Origin: Molanna angustata
Lineage: Eukaryota > Arthropoda > Insecta > Trichoptera > Molannidae
Length of the DNA stretch: 64,000 nucleotides
Reading direction: 5' to 3'
Assembly: GCA_963576475.1 (NCBI GenBank)
Contig: OY754964.1
Span: 6,500,149 to 6,564,148, forward strand
Shown: positions 1-12,286 of the stretch, in pieces
Position numbering within the stretch: position 1 is the first letter of the stretch
Layout: each line of letters begins with the position of its first letter
Notes under the pieces: model-generated
The model's input: the letters and a program-made list of their open reading frames with translations, nothing else
The model's database searches: none
What the model was told of the DNA's origin: nothing
Made by a program: the position numbers and the translations under genes

Positions 1-90
1 AAAGATCCATGTAGATTCGTACATATTATTCTTTAACTATACATACTATCGCCATAGACAGATGGATCTCATGTGTTACATGCAACTAGT
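1..90 (+). repeat. Terminal fragment of a dispersed repeat (family R47)
   Basis: The last 60 or so bases match, with a few changes, the ends of two other copies in this window (61045-61737 on +, 47395-48205 on -). All three stop at the same point, with 'tgttacatgcaactagt', so this looks like the true end of the element. The rest of this copy lies left of the window. The class is unknown; no coding sequence is visible. Confidence 0.75.
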
Positions 91-202
91 TAATACAATT
101 GTACTCTGGAATCAATCTCAGGATGTTGACACAGAATTCATATGACTTTCTACTATGTCACAGCAGTTAATAGTTTTTGGAGTTATTTTCTCAATAAGAA
201 AA

Positions 203-436
203 TCATGGCTCAGTGGGTTAGGTATCTGACTCCTGAGCTAAAGGTCCCGGGTTCGATTCCCGGTGGAGACACAGTTTTTTAAATTGTGTTTTCAGTCTGG
301 ATCTGTGAGACGATAAATATCGTAAGTCTCCAGAATGTGGCAACTTGTTATTGGGTGCATGTTAAATTAATATTTGGCATAGTACCTGTTAGTTGCCCGG
401 GAAGCAATATTAAATAAATAAATAAGAAGAAGAAAA
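203..436 (+). repeat. tRNA-derived SINE, family A, copy 1
   Basis: The head resembles a tRNA with a box A-like stretch ('tggctcagtgggttagg', about 206) and a box B ('ggttcgattcc', 250-260). The body is about 150 bp, contains 'gtggcaacttgttattgg', and ends in an aataaataaat-type tail. A second near-complete copy is at 8795-9030 and a box B-deleted copy at 23453-23600. The spread of identical bodies in several places argues for a SINE, not a functional tRNA gene. Confidence 0.85.
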
Positions 437-1092
437 AAATAGTCATTTATTTATAAAATTACTCAAGGATATATTAGGAAAAAAATGTTCGCAAAAGAAA
501 TCTTCTCAATAATGCGATACAACACACATTTTCTTTGAATGCACATTTTTAAAAATAAGTAGGTATTCTTATCTATGTAGAAGTGGTATGGAAGTTTATG
601 GACAGATCAGGTTTTGATCCTGCAGTTAGCAAAAAATACAGAAGATGTCAGACAAAACTTGATTGGCAACTGGATCTAGTTAGTTTTAACCAGACTCCAA
701 GAAATTGTACCTGATAACTAGTTACAATAATAATATACGATTGCATTAATCTTTTTAAAAATAAAGTATTGTCCTACTTTGTTGCAATTTCCACCAATAG
801 CACTTAACTTCAGAATAAGCAAAGGGTAAAAGTAACGAGTTTAAGAGACTATATATTAATAAAGTAAAATCTTAGTTATAAAGTAAATATTTGCCTGTTA
901 CAAATGAATAATTACTATTAATATATTTTTACGAATTTATCTACAGCAAGTGTATAAAGGTGGCTTTGTTGCCATAAGGCAATTTCATCCAACCAAAATT
1001 CAATAGTCTCCAAAGCAAATTCGGTACAATAGCGCACATAATATGTTATTCGGCAGATAATATAATATTACAAAAATGAACCGACTTATCAC
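437..1092. other. AT-rich intergenic or intronic sequence
   Basis: No gene is visible. A short stretch at about 955-1000 ('ttgccataaggcaa') resembles the 3' end of the LINE tails seen at 10740-11150 and 43485-43580. Confidence 0.5.
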
Positions 1093-1479
1093 GTCAATGA
1101 CAATGCCACTGAACTCTGGTTATCTACTCCAGAACATAGACATTCAAAAGCACTTATTTCAGGATACTCTTCAACACACTCTAAGCGGATCCTAATAATG
1201 AGCAGGAACAACCTTAGGATTCTTACTAGAATCTTAACAGGTCACTGTAGGCTCAATAAACATCTATGCACGATGAATTTATCGGAAATGTACCTATGCA
1301 GGTTCTGCATGGATGAACATGAAACACTGATGCATCTACTTACAGAATGTGGCCCACTAATGCAAACAAGAGTAAAGAAAATAGGTTTGCATATTGCTGA
1401 TCAAAAGCAAATCAGAGACACCGATCCACAAAGGATTTTACAGTTCTTCCAGGAGATAGGACTATGGAATGACATCTAG
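1093..1479 (+). pseudogene. C-terminal fragment of a Jockey/R1-like LINE polyprotein
   Basis: The open frame runs back past the ATG at 1198 to about 1093. It shows the C-terminal pattern of insect LINE proteins after the RNase H region: 'LTGHCRLNKHL', then a zinc-knuckle-like 'CRFCMDEHETLMHLLTEC'. The stop is at 1477-1479. There is no reverse transcriptase upstream, so this is a 5'-truncated remnant. Clade assignment (Jockey versus R1) is not secure. Confidence 0.7.
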
Positions 1480-1800
1480 GAGGCAAATTACCACAATGGA
1501 CTACTATAGAGTCGACGTGGGAAGGTCTCTAGATGGGTTTAAAAAAAAAATCACGTCAATGAAGGAGGTAACATTACGATTAATTTTAATTTCACAATAT
1601 TTATTTAGAATATTTTTTAAATCAATCCTCGTTTTTGTGTGTATAATGTATGCCAAACAATGATGTTTGTTTTCTCTAGGAACAGAGTATGATAGTGTGT
1701 GGTGAAAAAACACATACTCATTTATAAAATGGGTCTGGTATGTATAATTTATGAACATGCAAATCAATTCTGTGTATTTTTAGTTAAGGCAGGTACACCT

Positions 1801-2795
1801 ACATAATATAATATCTACTCTATTTGGTACAATGTTGTATGAATAAATTTTGAATAAGTACATCATTTAAATATTCTTAGATTTTTTAAGGACGATTTCT
1901 ATGTTATGATTTTATTTTTACATAATTTGGCCATGTTGTGCATATGAAGACAACACAAATACATCAAGAAAGTGAAAAAAGTGCAGACAGGCATACCTAC
2001 ATAATATAATCATCATCATCATTCGTCCTTTTCCTCATGACTGAGGATAGCGGCTGTAGTCTGTCGCCACACGTATGGCCCGCCTCCATGCCAATCTGTT
2101 TTGGGCTGAACGCAGAGCACCAGTCACCGAAGACCCCATTGTGGACTTAACCAAATCGCTCCATCTGGTCGGTGAGCGACCACGAGATCTCCGTCCCTCC
2201 ACGCTGCCCATCACAACAAGCTTCTCGAGGCAGTCCGGTTTCCTTCTGGCATTGTGTCCAAAGAATTGAAGGATATGTCTGTAACATATTGTCGATAGAC
2301 GATCCTCGATCCTTAGCTCGTCTAGAATTGACACAGTGGTTCTTCTGGCTGTCCATGGGATGCGCAACATACGCCTCCAGCACCAAATTTCGAAAGCATC
2401 GATCCTCTTTCGCTCTGACTCCCTAAGTGTCCATGTTTCCACACCATACAGGAACATCAGGAATATCAGAGCCCTGATGAGTCTAGCCTTCGTGTTTTTT
2501 TGTGATGGTCCTGTCCTTCCATACTCTTGTGAGCTTTCCCAGTGCTCCCTTTGCCATGACGATGCGTCTTTTCACTTCCGCTTCACAACCACCGGTGTCA
2601 CATAATATAATATCTACTCTATATTTAGTACAATATTGTATGAATTATTTTTGAATAAGTGATTTAAATATTCTTAGAATTTTTAAAGACGATTTCTAAG
2701 TTATGATTATTTTTTACATAATTTGGCGATGTTGTGCATATGAAGACAGCGCAAATCTTGGCGCAAATACATAAAGAAAGTGAAATAATTTAGTT
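1801..2795. repeat. Pair of about 190-bp direct repeats split by an RTE insertion
   Basis: Copy 1 (about 1801-1998) and copy 2 (about 2601-2795) both begin 'cataatataatatctact', share 'ttaaatattcttag' and 'gttgtgcatatgaagaca', and differ by scattered substitutions and small indels. The RTE fragment at 2011-2599 sits exactly at the start of the second unit, so the tandem duplication seems to predate the insertion. Confidence 0.75.
2011..2599 (-). mobile_element. 5'-truncated RTE-like LINE with 12-bp target-site duplication
   Basis: On the minus strand the reading frame carries the C-terminal region typical of RTE-type endonuclease/reverse transcriptases: 'LYGVETWTLRESERKRIDAF', 'CWRRMLRIPW', 'FFGHNARRKPD', 'GRRSRGRSPTRWSD'. 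The longest open part is 2035-2457, with a frame break upstream. The 3' tail is a short trinucleotide run (cat on +). 'acataatataat' occurs immediately on both sides (1999-2010 and 2600-2611), a good target-site duplication. Confidence 0.85.
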
Positions 2796-3109
2796 GTGGC
2801 CAACACTATATACTTTCCACTACAGAGTCAACCCAAACTTTTTTCTTCATTGAATGCGTTTTTTTGAAGTACACATATTAAATGATATGTACACATTCAT
2901 TCAATGAAAATTTTAAATCTCAATATTCCAAAATGTGAGAAAGTTTAGATAGATTAAATCACAGAGATGAAATAAGGTGTTGTCTATGGAAAACTAATCA
3001 GTTCTAAGTTTATGTACTTGACATGTATGGTATCAAAATTTAGTAGATTAAACCATGGATTAAACTTATGGTTTGGGCTGTACAGAAGACTAAAATTTTA
3101 TTTTATGCT

Positions 3110-3259
3110 ATATGTTATACGCAATATGCCATATTATGTGATATGTTATACGCAATATGCCATATTATGTGATATGTCATACGCAATATGCCATATTATG
3201 TGATATGTTATACGCAATATGCCATATTATGTGATATGTCATACGCAATACGTCATGCT
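3110..3259. repeat. 31-bp tandem repeat, about 4.8 copies
   Basis: The unit starts 'atatgttatacgcaatatg'. Unit starts fall at 3110, 3141, 3172, 3203 and 3234, exactly 31 bp apart. Copies 3 and 5 share a t-to-c change ('atatgtcatac'), and copy 4 returns to the original, suggesting duplication of a two-unit block. Confidence 0.9.
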
Positions 3260-4644
3260 GTTAAATAAAAACATAATGACGAAACTCAAAGTTATTTTTA
3301 CTTTTCACATCATACCTATTGAGATATTGATGTATAAAAATGTTTATTAATTGGGAAATTATAACTCTCCATAGTAAGTAATGGAGAGTGAAATAAATAA
3401 ACATTTACCATTATGCAAATGGTAAAAAAATAAAATTATTATTAGCTGAAATATTATTAAAATTATCCTTTCATATAACAAATATATGCCTTTGTTAATG
3501 TGCACACATTTTTGTTTATAATGCAGAAATCATCATCTCAATAATCGTTTGCTATTTGAATCTAGGGTCCATTATTTGTGTATATAGATCAAAATGGACT
3601 ATGAAAAAAAACTGTATTATGCAAAGTATACATGTAGTGCAGTTCCTTAGTTGAAAGTTTTATTGTATAACCAATAAAAACTTGTTGTTCATTGGAAATC
3701 TGGACTAAGTAATGTTTTATTTTACTTGTTGTGTTTGAACGTAAATTGTAGGTCTCGTTTTCATACTAGTGTAATAACAGTAATGTGTTACTTCCTATGT
3801 GTCGTGTATTTATTTACAATCAGTTTTAATGTATCATAATATCAAGTTGTTGACATTGTTTCCTGGTTTTGATTTATGTCACATTTGTATGCAAATTAAA
3901 CATTTTGTATAATTTGTTTGGTTATTTGCAAAGGAGTGTGGTGATGTTGAATAGTGAATATATCAAAGGATGTTTATTATGTATGAATATCTAGGTCTAC
4001 CTACATCATATATTTAAATTTTATCTCAGTACATAGATGGTGTGATTGTATCAAAGCCAATCGGAAACTTGTATTTGATTTAGTTTTGTACAATAATATA
4101 TCGTTTTGTATCATACAGAAAATAATCATAATAATTAACAGTCAAAAGTCAAAACTACGGAAGTTGACAAGGAGACAATGATTTTGAATGCGATAGAGTG
4201 AGACAATTATACTTTGATTCTCTCTTTTGAATTACTATAAATAAAATTGTTCAAAATGCTAAAATATAAATAATACACTTAATAATAGATTTTATTATAA
4301 GACTTCTAAAATTTAATGCTTTTACTGTGGAAATATGGTGGACTCATTACCCTTTCTACGGTCAATGACAATTTTCAATGGCCTCAGTGACCCAGTATTA
4401 ATCTCCAAGTTGACTCACAACCAGTGTTTTTTTCTAAATATATTATTATGCTTTTATCATTAGGTACTCAATAAATAAAAATGAAATATATAAAAAAGGG
4501 CGTTAGTCAAATTAACATTATTTGACAATGCTCATTAGAAAAGATGAAACAAAAATATTTTTACAGTCATTGAAAATAAAAAACAAATCATCTAAATCAT
4601 AAAATCCAAATTGCTAAATCAGTTATTTTTTCCTGAATTTTCAG
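3260..4644. other. AT-rich sequence, presumed intron of the SLC17-like gene
   Basis: No exon recognisable as the preceding SLC17 exon was found. The 3' end carries a plausible polypyrimidine tract and AG acceptor (ends 4644). Confidence 0.4.
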
Positions 4645-4777
4645 AATGGACTTCTATCATCGTTGCCATATCTTGGAAAGTACCTCTTTGCTCTGTTCAC
4701 ATCATTTTTGGCTGATCATTTGAGAAGATCGGGTAAACTATCTACCACTGCAACTAGGAAAATATTCACCACATTTG
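4645..4777 (+). CDS. SLC17-like gene, internal exon (TM region)
   Basis: Acceptor is '...ttttcag' before 4645; donor is 'gtaaga' after 4777. It encodes 44 codons plus one base, including the cytosolic loop 'ADHLRRSGKLSTTATRK' that is characteristic of SLC17 proteins. Confidence 0.88.
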
Positions 4778-6648
4778 GTAAGAATAACTATTACAAAAAA
4801 TATTTATAAAGTCGTTTATTTTCAACCACAAATCCATATTCAAAATAATAATTATCAGTAGCGACGAATGTAAGGAGTCATGAATGTTAAGACGAAAGAT
4901 TTATCATCAGTATTGTTAATTAAAACAATTTATCTATGCATAATATCGAGGAAAAAATCATAAGGAAAAATTGTTAATCATTTTCTAAAGTATGCATGGA
5001 AAATTAAGTGGGTTTTCACAATAAATGTATTGAAAGGAAAAATAATGTTGAAATATGACTTCTTCATTTCACATTCTTGTTTTTCAAATAAGGTTTTTTT
5101 TTTAATAAAAGAATAAATACGTCCTTGTAGGAACAAGTACATATTATACATCCTCAGACATTCCCTGCATAAATGCTTGTGCTATTGGTGAACGAAATCG
5201 GTTGTGGCAGGATTCGAAGTTGCGACAACTGGATTACAAACCCAGCGCACTAACCGCTCTGCACCACCTATCTAAGTTATTCCCACATATTCTATATTGT
5301 AATTGGTAAATTATATGGGCAAGATTCAATTAGACATAATATAATGAATACAATAATAATATATAATTCTTCTTCTTCTTCTCGTGCTGTGTTAGGTTCC
5401 CCTGACATGGCTATTATTGTGGTAAAGACCTCTGTGTTGTGCTGTTCATAACAATCCTATAAATGTATTTTTTTGTATGTATTTATATATTTTTTTTCAT
5501 TACAGCTATTGGTATTCCATCTATACTTATGGTAGCACAAGTTTTCTTGGGATATGACAAGATTTGGTCTGTAGCTATCTTCACAGTGGCCTTGACAATT
5601 AACGGTGCTGTCACTGCTGGATATCTTGGTAATGGCCTGGATATCGCTCCTAATTATTCTGGTTAGTTTAAACTTTATATTAACTACATAAAGTCTACAA
5701 ACGAAGTGTTTGAAATCAAATTATAAACAAAAAATAATAAAAATGGATATAGTAGTTCCTTGTTTTGTATACAATTTTCATGTGGTGTTTTAAATATTAT
5801 TTTCCAGGTACCATCTTTGGTATGGCCAACACATTATCATCCCTGGGTGGATTTTTGTCAACTTATATGGTTGGATCCCTTACCTATAACAATGTAAGTA
5901 TTTCAACAATGGATATTATAAATTTAACTTTAAATCTAAATAATAAAATAAAGTAACAAAATAATATATTAATATTATTTAAAAAAAATGTTGTGGCTCT
6001 TGCGAAATGAATATTGATAATATTGACTCTGGACAGTAGTTGAAGTGGACTGTATATTTTGAAGAAATTGGTCAGGTTGGGATAGAACAAGATAAATTTA
6101 TCACCAGGAACTGAGATCAACTTACCCAGGTTCTCGGCGATGCACTGGATGTTGCCTTACGTTTTTCTCGACTAGAGCTTCGTAATTTTCTTGAAATGGT
6201 ACACAACACTTAGTGGGAACGTAAAGTTTTATTGAAAATATGAATAACGAATTTGTAATGTGTCTGACACTTTTTAAATATTATCTTCTAGTTTTAGTAA
6301 ATATTCTTATTAGTCTTTCCGACAATATGAGTTTTGCATTATAGAATGAAAATGTAATTCTTTATGAATGATTGCACAACTGCCTTTGGACGAAGTTGTA
6401 AATGTGCACAAACACAAAGATGATAAAATTATTTTTATTTTCAGCAAACTTATGGACAGTGGCAGATTGTATTTTGGATTCTTGCGGGTACATACTTCTT
6501 TGGTGCTGTGACATATCTGCTGTTCGGATCCGGTAAATTGCAATCTTGGAATGACGGAGCCTCATCATCTCTGGACGCCAAATTGCCGGAGAAAATTGAC
6601 AATAATTGCGAAGAACAGATTCCCCTCAAAGACAAATCACACGCTTGA
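4645..6648 (+). CDS. SLC17-family MFS transporter, last four exons (3' part of gene)
   Basis: Four exons (4645-4777, 5506-5661, 5808-5893, 6445-6648) join in phase into 192 codons and a TGA stop. The peptide matches the C-terminal part of SLC17 transporters (sialin, vesicular glutamate and insect inorganic phosphate cotransporter-like proteins). It starts 'NGLLSSLPYLGKYLFALFTS', followed by 'LSTTATRKIF'. The next exon carries the conserved 'LDIAPNYSG', and exon 3 has 'GTIFGMANTLSSLGG'. These are membrane segments of roughly TM8-12, followed by a short acidic cytosolic tail. SLC17 proteins are usually about 480-500 residues, so roughly 60% of the protein is missing to the left. Substrate cannot be read from this part. 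All introns are GT/AG; a SINE sits in the intron between 4777 and 5506. Confidence 0.88.
5093..5270 (-). repeat. tRNA-derived SINE, family B, in an SLC17 intron
   Basis: Read on the minus strand, it has the tRNA-like head ('gcagagcggttagtgcgctg') with a slightly degraded box B, then the family body 'cgatttcgttcaccaatagc' and 'acaagcatttatgc', ending in an A-rich tail. The same family occurs at 12455-12553, 15961-16076 (split), 21612-21796, 25360-25455 and 35583-35720. Confidence 0.85.
5506..5661 (+). CDS. SLC17-like gene, internal exon
   Basis: Acceptor is 'tttcattacag'; donor is 'gttagt' after 5661. The exon encodes two hydrophobic segments and ends in the family motif 'LDIAPNYS', with the Gly codon split across the intron. 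Confidence 0.88.
5808..5893 (+). CDS. SLC17-like gene, internal exon
   Basis: Acceptor is 'ttttccag'; donor is 'gtaagt' after 5893. It completes the split Gly codon and encodes the glycine-rich helix 'GMANTLSSLGGFLSTYMVG'. Confidence 0.88.
6445..6648 (+). CDS. SLC17-like gene, terminal exon
   Basis: Acceptor is 'attttcag'. It encodes 'QTYGQWQIVFWILAG', the last membrane helix, and a hydrophilic tail ending 'PLKDKSHA' before TGA (6646-6648). Confidence 0.88.
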   Translation, partial: QTYGQWQIVFWILAGTYFFGAVTYLLFGSGKLQSWNDGASSSLDAKLPEKIDNNCEEQIPLKDKSHA

Positions 6649-8794
6649 AACATTCCAGAGGATATCTCCATTGACTGATGACCTTTTTTGTATCATGATA
6701 TTATATTTTCAAACTGTCGATTTAAATTGTATCGTGATCGAATCAAACTAAGTAGTTCAATTATAGTAGACTGCTATAAAACTTAATTATACTATGTAAT
6801 ATATTTACAAGAAAGAAAATATGTTTTGATACGTGTATTTACTATAGAAAATATTTCAACTACATATACCAAAATGATACTTGTGTAGAATCTCTCTTGT
6901 ACATTTCTTACATATTAGATATCGCAGAATATTATACATTTTTGATACAATTTTACAAACATTACTCTCCTTATATGTAACATGTTCTGTATCTACTTAG
7001 ACATAAGCCAGTTTCCAGTGAATGTTGTGAAGCTTATTAAACGTACAAAGTTTTGTACTATTATTTTTATTTCATATGTCCGTTATTGTATTTGGAATGA
7101 AAATATTGTTTGTGCCATTTGTTTATTACACAAGATAAATATAAGTGTTCTCAGTGTTAAATATTATTGTGGCAAGATAAAATATTTATTTGGTCTTACT
7201 TACTATTTGCAATTTGTGTTTAAGCTGATACTTACCCAGTTTTTTGTATGGCCGAAACAGACTTAACATTGGATTAAACTCGTATTTTAAATAGTAAGTA
7301 AGGCCCATTGTGTATATGAAAGTGAAAAACAGCCTTGTGATCAATTTTAAGTTACTATGACCATTTATTTCGCATCGGACATGTAAGTTATACTTGTTTT
7401 TATTAATTTTCTTTAATGGTTAAGAAATGACAAATATGTGATAGGTAATCATTATCATACAATATGTCTATGTACTTTTTTGTTTGATGGTCCATATATC
7501 ATACATATAATTATGTAATCTAGTTTTATTTAAGTAGGAATAAATCTTTAATTTATTCATTTATATTTTATTTGCACTTGTGTATTTTGGATTATCGAAC
7601 TGGACCAAATTACTCGGAAAAAAGATTGTTAAATCAATCTTAAATACTCTAGATATAAATTACATTTTCTACTAGTAGTATAAAATTTATTTTTCTTTAA
7701 AGTATTTTTTATTATCTAAGAAATACATACATCAAATTTTGTCTATAAAATGAAGAATAATGCGAATTATACTTTTTAAAAAGATTGAGATTTTAAAACA
7801 AATGAATAATATTTTTTCAATTCTATTTTATACATATTGTTTTCCAGTTAAAATATAATAATGTTTACATGAGCATCTTGCCAAATCTGTTTTAATTTGT
7901 ATACATACGTGTTATTGTGCTTTGCAAAGAGTTATTTTGGCAACGTACGAAAACATGCAACAAAGATGACCATCCAAATGTTTTCAGAAATAACATAATA
8001 TACATTTTTGAAATGATTTATTGATTGGTATTAACAAGATCTTGTAGTTTTGGAGTATTTACATTTTTGTAAATTCAAATGTAATTTATTTCTACTAAAA
8101 CTTCCTTAAACAATCATTCATTTCAATTTATTAATGTAGATATTATGTAACAGAATTATATTATTATATAATTAATTAATCATTTTATAAGTTATATGAT
8201 TACACATAATTATTAGAAAAAAAAAATCAGTATTTTAAATCCAATTTTTACCAACAGTCGAATTTTGTGAATTTCATACATAAATTAATATGTATATTTT
8301 GAGGATGTAAATTGTCCTGTTTATACAGAAACAATTAACACCATCAATTCAAATTTTAACCTTTTCTGAATAAAAAAAACGTGGGAAGCTCAATAATACA
8401 AAGAAAAATGATTTATTTTTGTATGAAAATAGTTTTAAGTAAGTTTATTTACTTTTATTAAAATATTATTATTTACTATAATATAATGTAGTTTTTAGTA
8501 ATTTGACAGTATTTTCAATGTTATTTAATATGAAACATTTTTTAATAGATAATTTTATACACCTAATAATGTATTATAATATATTATTTATATAATTTTG
8601 TATTTTAATCACCACAATTTATTACAGATTTCAATTTTATTTAATGTGTAATATTTTTTTGTTTCCGTTCATATTGATTTGTACGAAATGAAATAAAAAT
8701 TAAATTGTGACAGCCATAAAGTGGACTCTAAAGTGATAAAATTATTTTCAATTTATCTGTGAGATAAATGTGTACACCACAAAAACAGTTTAAT
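6649..8794. other. 3' untranslated region of the SLC17-like gene and AT-rich intergenic DNA
   Basis: Very AT-rich with no convincing coding sequence; a 94-codon open frame at 6982-7266 has no family features. Candidate polyadenylation signals AATAAA occur at 7539 and near 8693; which one is used cannot be told. Confidence 0.45.
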
Positions 8795-9030
8795 GTCGAC
8801 CTTTGTGGCTCAGTTGGTTAGGTATCTGACTGCTAATCCAAAGGTCGCGGGTTCGATTCCCAGTGGAGACACAGTTTTTAATTGTGTTTTAATTGGATTT
8901 GTGAGAAAATTATTAACATCTTAAGTCTCTATAATTTGGCAACTTGTTATTGGTTGTGTGTTTAAATAATATTTGACATAGTACCTGTTAGTTTCCTGAA
9001 AAGTAATATAAAATAAAATAAAATTAATAA
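8795..9030 (+). repeat. tRNA-derived SINE, family A, copy 2
   Basis: The head has box A ('tggctcagttggttagg') and box B ('ggttcgattcc', 8850-8860). The body is collinear with the copy at 203-436 ('gcaacttgttattgg', 'catagtacctgttagtt') and ends in an 'aaataaaataaaatt' tail. Confidence 0.88.
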
Positions 9031-10739
9031 TTAATTCAAACCTCCAGGCTTTGTATCCTTTACCTTGAAGTAGTTAACAAGGAAATTCTTTGATGTCATG
9101 TATAGGAAAAACTTTTGGAGACCATCATTTGGCTGTATGTTTCATCGCATTGTTTTAGAAATGCATATCAATAGGGTATAATATTATGTTGCAATCAATT
9201 TGAAATGGTTTCTAGTTTATTTTTCAAAAATATTTGCATATCATAAGGTTATATCATTGATAATGTATCAGAATACTAATAGATTAATCACATGGTAGCT
9301 AATTTGTAGTTTACAAACATGTAGCCAGGACCAATATTATGTAACAAAACAAAATGCTTTGCCAAAGTGATATTTTTTTATGGAATTCGGTATTAGTTGC
9401 AGAAATTTTTACTGACAGACATGTCATGTTATTTTCATTTCATTTTATTGCATCTTGGCTAGGATGGACTGATATTTTACTTAATTTTTCACCGAAACAC
9501 TAGTTGTTAATTAAGATTTATAAAATATTATGTCATTTAGATTTTAACATTTGACATAAAAAAATCCTTGCACTTATTTATAAACATGACATTTTATTGT
9601 CTTTTTGTGAAAAGTTGTCGGTGTATAATCTAAAAATAAAACACAATTTTTATTTTCATTTTGGAGAGTGAAAAGATATTGGATTTTATGTTTTAAATGA
9701 AATTCTATGAGTGTAGCCTCAGATTCGAAAAATGATTTGACATGCATGTTTGAAATAGAAATATGACATTTGTAACAATTTTCTTAAGATAAATGAATAA
9801 TTTTATATAGGTAATAAAACTTTATGTGATCTTTGTGGGAAATATACAAAATTAAAATGAAATATTTTTTATTCAATCCTTCCTTATAATAATTTTTATT
9901 TCTATAAACACTGCAACACTGACCATTGGTAAAACATAAGTTCTGACCTTGGAGGAGTAAAGATAGTTCTTAAAAATCTTAATATATGAAAATCTCATGT
10001 CACAATGTCCGAAATCACCCAAAGAAATTTTCTAAATGATTTTTCTAACAAATTATTTGTATTGTTGGTTGGTTTTGGACCCGATAGGTGACGCTGTTAT
10101 AGAAATATAACAAAAATGTTTTTATTTTTTCAAACAATTTTTTTTTAGATTTCTCATCTAAAAATACATATAACCACAAATTTTGATTTCCCTACACCCC
10201 CAAGAATTTTTTATAGGAAAAGAGGTTTGGAAAACTTGCATTGTGAACAAATCTATTGACATCGGTGTTACGCATCTAGAGAATGTATATTTTTTTTAAT
10301 TTATCTTTTTGTACATAATATAATGCACACTGGAGGGCTTATTGCCATTAGGCAATTTTTGCCAACCAACCAGACTATACTACACTCAATGTAAGAAAAA
10401 AATTTGGTCTACCTACATTTATATATTTATTTTTTTACATAGTATTATAGACATAAAACAGCGTAAGTAACATAACAAGAATTATAACAACAAAATATAT
10501 TAGTACATTAACAAAGTAGGTGCAGTTTTACATGTAAATTTGTCCGAGTTATACGCTGTATAAAAAATATTGACACGTTGGACGCTCAACTAGGTGAACC
10601 TGTTTTAGGGCGTCCGTTAGGAGTAGTTACTATAGTATCAATAACCAACACAACTCAACACACACATACAATAATGATTCTAAAAATAAGGTAAATTTAA
10701 CAAATTTTCAGGTCCAATTAAGTTAGAAATGAAGTCAAT
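9031..10739. other. AT-rich intergenic DNA with a LINE 3'-end scrap
   Basis: No gene is seen. At 10335-10380 'ggcttattgccattaggcaa' again matches the conserved 3' end of the LINE tails elsewhere in the window. Confidence 0.4.
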
Positions 10740-11150
10740 TTAACAACGTTAAAACAACCAACGTTAGGAACCTTCAAAACTAGATTAAAACGCGCGCTCA
10801 TACTTTCCATTTCTTAACCTACATACTTCCCATTTATTTCCCTATTCTTGTAGTTAGTCATATCTCCTCTCCTTTTTTCCCTTCCCTCCCATAGTGTTGT
10901 AACAGGTCTTATCTATGATTTGTTTAATTTTCATTGATGTACATATTTATATTCTTCTTACTTTATTGTGTTTAAATGTAATATGTTTATGGTTTTATAT
11001 ATATTTTCTTCTTTGTACATGTACCATTTTGTCTCATAACTGTCACAGATGGTTGTCTGGAAGAAATTGCCATTAGGCAATAAGTCCGCCATTTGTACTA
11101 GCTATTAAATAATGTACAATAAAGTGTGTAAATAAATAAATAAATAAATT
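10740..11150 (+). mobile_element. 3' end of a CR1/Jockey-type LINE
   Basis: The start keeps the end of the ORF ('LGTFKTRLKRAL', typical of the last residues of these LINE proteins). A pyrimidine-rich 3' UTR follows, then 'gaaattgccattaggcaata', 'agtccgccatttgtac', and an (aaat)n tail. Similar 3' ends occur at 43485-43580, 53678-53780, 55967-56450 and 60230-60370. Confidence 0.75.
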
Positions 11151-12121
11151 TATTATTTGATTCATCTATACCTATGGATATAAGCTTAAGAAGGTGCTCT
11201 GGCAGAACGTCTGCCTGGGATCAATGGTGTTATAATTTTTCTCAATATGAGTCGTCCGCCAAAAGATGAACAGATTTGAGTACCACAAAATTTGTCTGAG
11301 ATTTCGAGGAATGAAGAAAATATTAAACACAGACTTATTTTGATCAGTGAAATTTGGCTGTGGATAAAATATAAAGGATGGTTTAGAAATAAATACATAC
11401 AAGTAATCGGTTATGTTACATATGTAGTTTAATTTGATATAAATATTAACTTCACACAATACATTGTTACATTTCTCTCTGATATATAATGGTGTAAAGA
11501 TGTCACAAGCATTACAGCGGTGAAAAGTATATCATAATACAAATGCTTGGAAAATATACAACAATAAATATTACATATATCAATCAATTCAAGAATATAA
11601 AACATTTGACAATGTGAAAACTGCAATAAATATTATTTTTAATATGTTTTTTTATACGCATACATAAAGATTTGAATAATCAACACTTAGAATAATAATA
11701 ATAAAAAACAGAAATATACAATGCGAAAAATGTCAATTATATTTGTGGTCCTACATCATGTACCCGTACAACTTTCGTAAATTACTATCACCATTTTCAA
11801 AACCTTAATTTTTATAATAACAATTTTTACGATGCTACTTAAAAATATAATTTAAATATTCTCCTCTTTTAATTTAATTAAAGTTGGGATTTTTTTCATA
11901 CGCAAATACTAAATCACTTATATTATTAAAGGCAATTCAGAAGTTTTGTATTACAAGCGTTATTTGTATTGACTTAGGTCATTTATATATATTATTATAT
12001 ATATCTAGCGTGCTATTGAAACTTGCCTTTAAAAAAAATAATAATAACCAAAATTGGATAGATTTTGGAAGACATTTGGTCGAAATGCAATAACCTAGTT
12101 TGAATAAAGTTAATCGGCCTG
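11151..12121. other. AT-rich intergenic DNA
   Basis: I see no gene, repeat or RNA that I can support here. Confidence 0.4.
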
Positions 12122-12286
12122 AGTCAAATTGAAAACGCTGTTCGTTATCGCCAAGCGCTATTTTTTTTTGTATGTGATTTGACGTTTGTTGTAGAAATTT
12201 TTTCTACAATAACAAACAACAAACGTCAAATCCCATACAAAAAAAATTAGCGCTTGGCGAAAACGAACAGCGTTTTCAATTTGACT
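12122..12286. repeat. Foldback element: about 75-bp inverted repeats
   Basis: The left arm begins 'agtcaaattgaaaacgctgt' and the right arm ends in its reverse complement. Arms share 'gccaagcgcta' and 'gatttgacgtttgttgt' with only a few mismatches and a small length difference near the centre ('agaaattttttct'). The outer bases on each side resemble one another ('cctgagtcaa' versus 'ccccaagtcaa'). It has the form of a non-autonomous foldback or MITE; no second copy was found in the window. Confidence 0.85.

Noticed and set aside
203..436. Functional tRNA gene at a tRNA-like head
   Set aside because: The same head with the same 150-bp body and A-rich tail recurs at 8795 and 23453, as for a SINE; no proper tRNA fold was traced.
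2075..2605. + strand ORFs over the RTE fragment
   Set aside because: Shadows of the minus-strand LINE coding sequence.
3110..3259. 63-codon ORF at 3012-3203
   Set aside because: Its second half is only the translation of the 31-bp tandem repeat.
6982..7266. 94-codon ORF in the SLC17 3' region as a separate gene
   Set aside because: Composition is that of AT-rich noncoding DNA (Phe, Ile, Tyr, Lys) and no family features or splice context support it.
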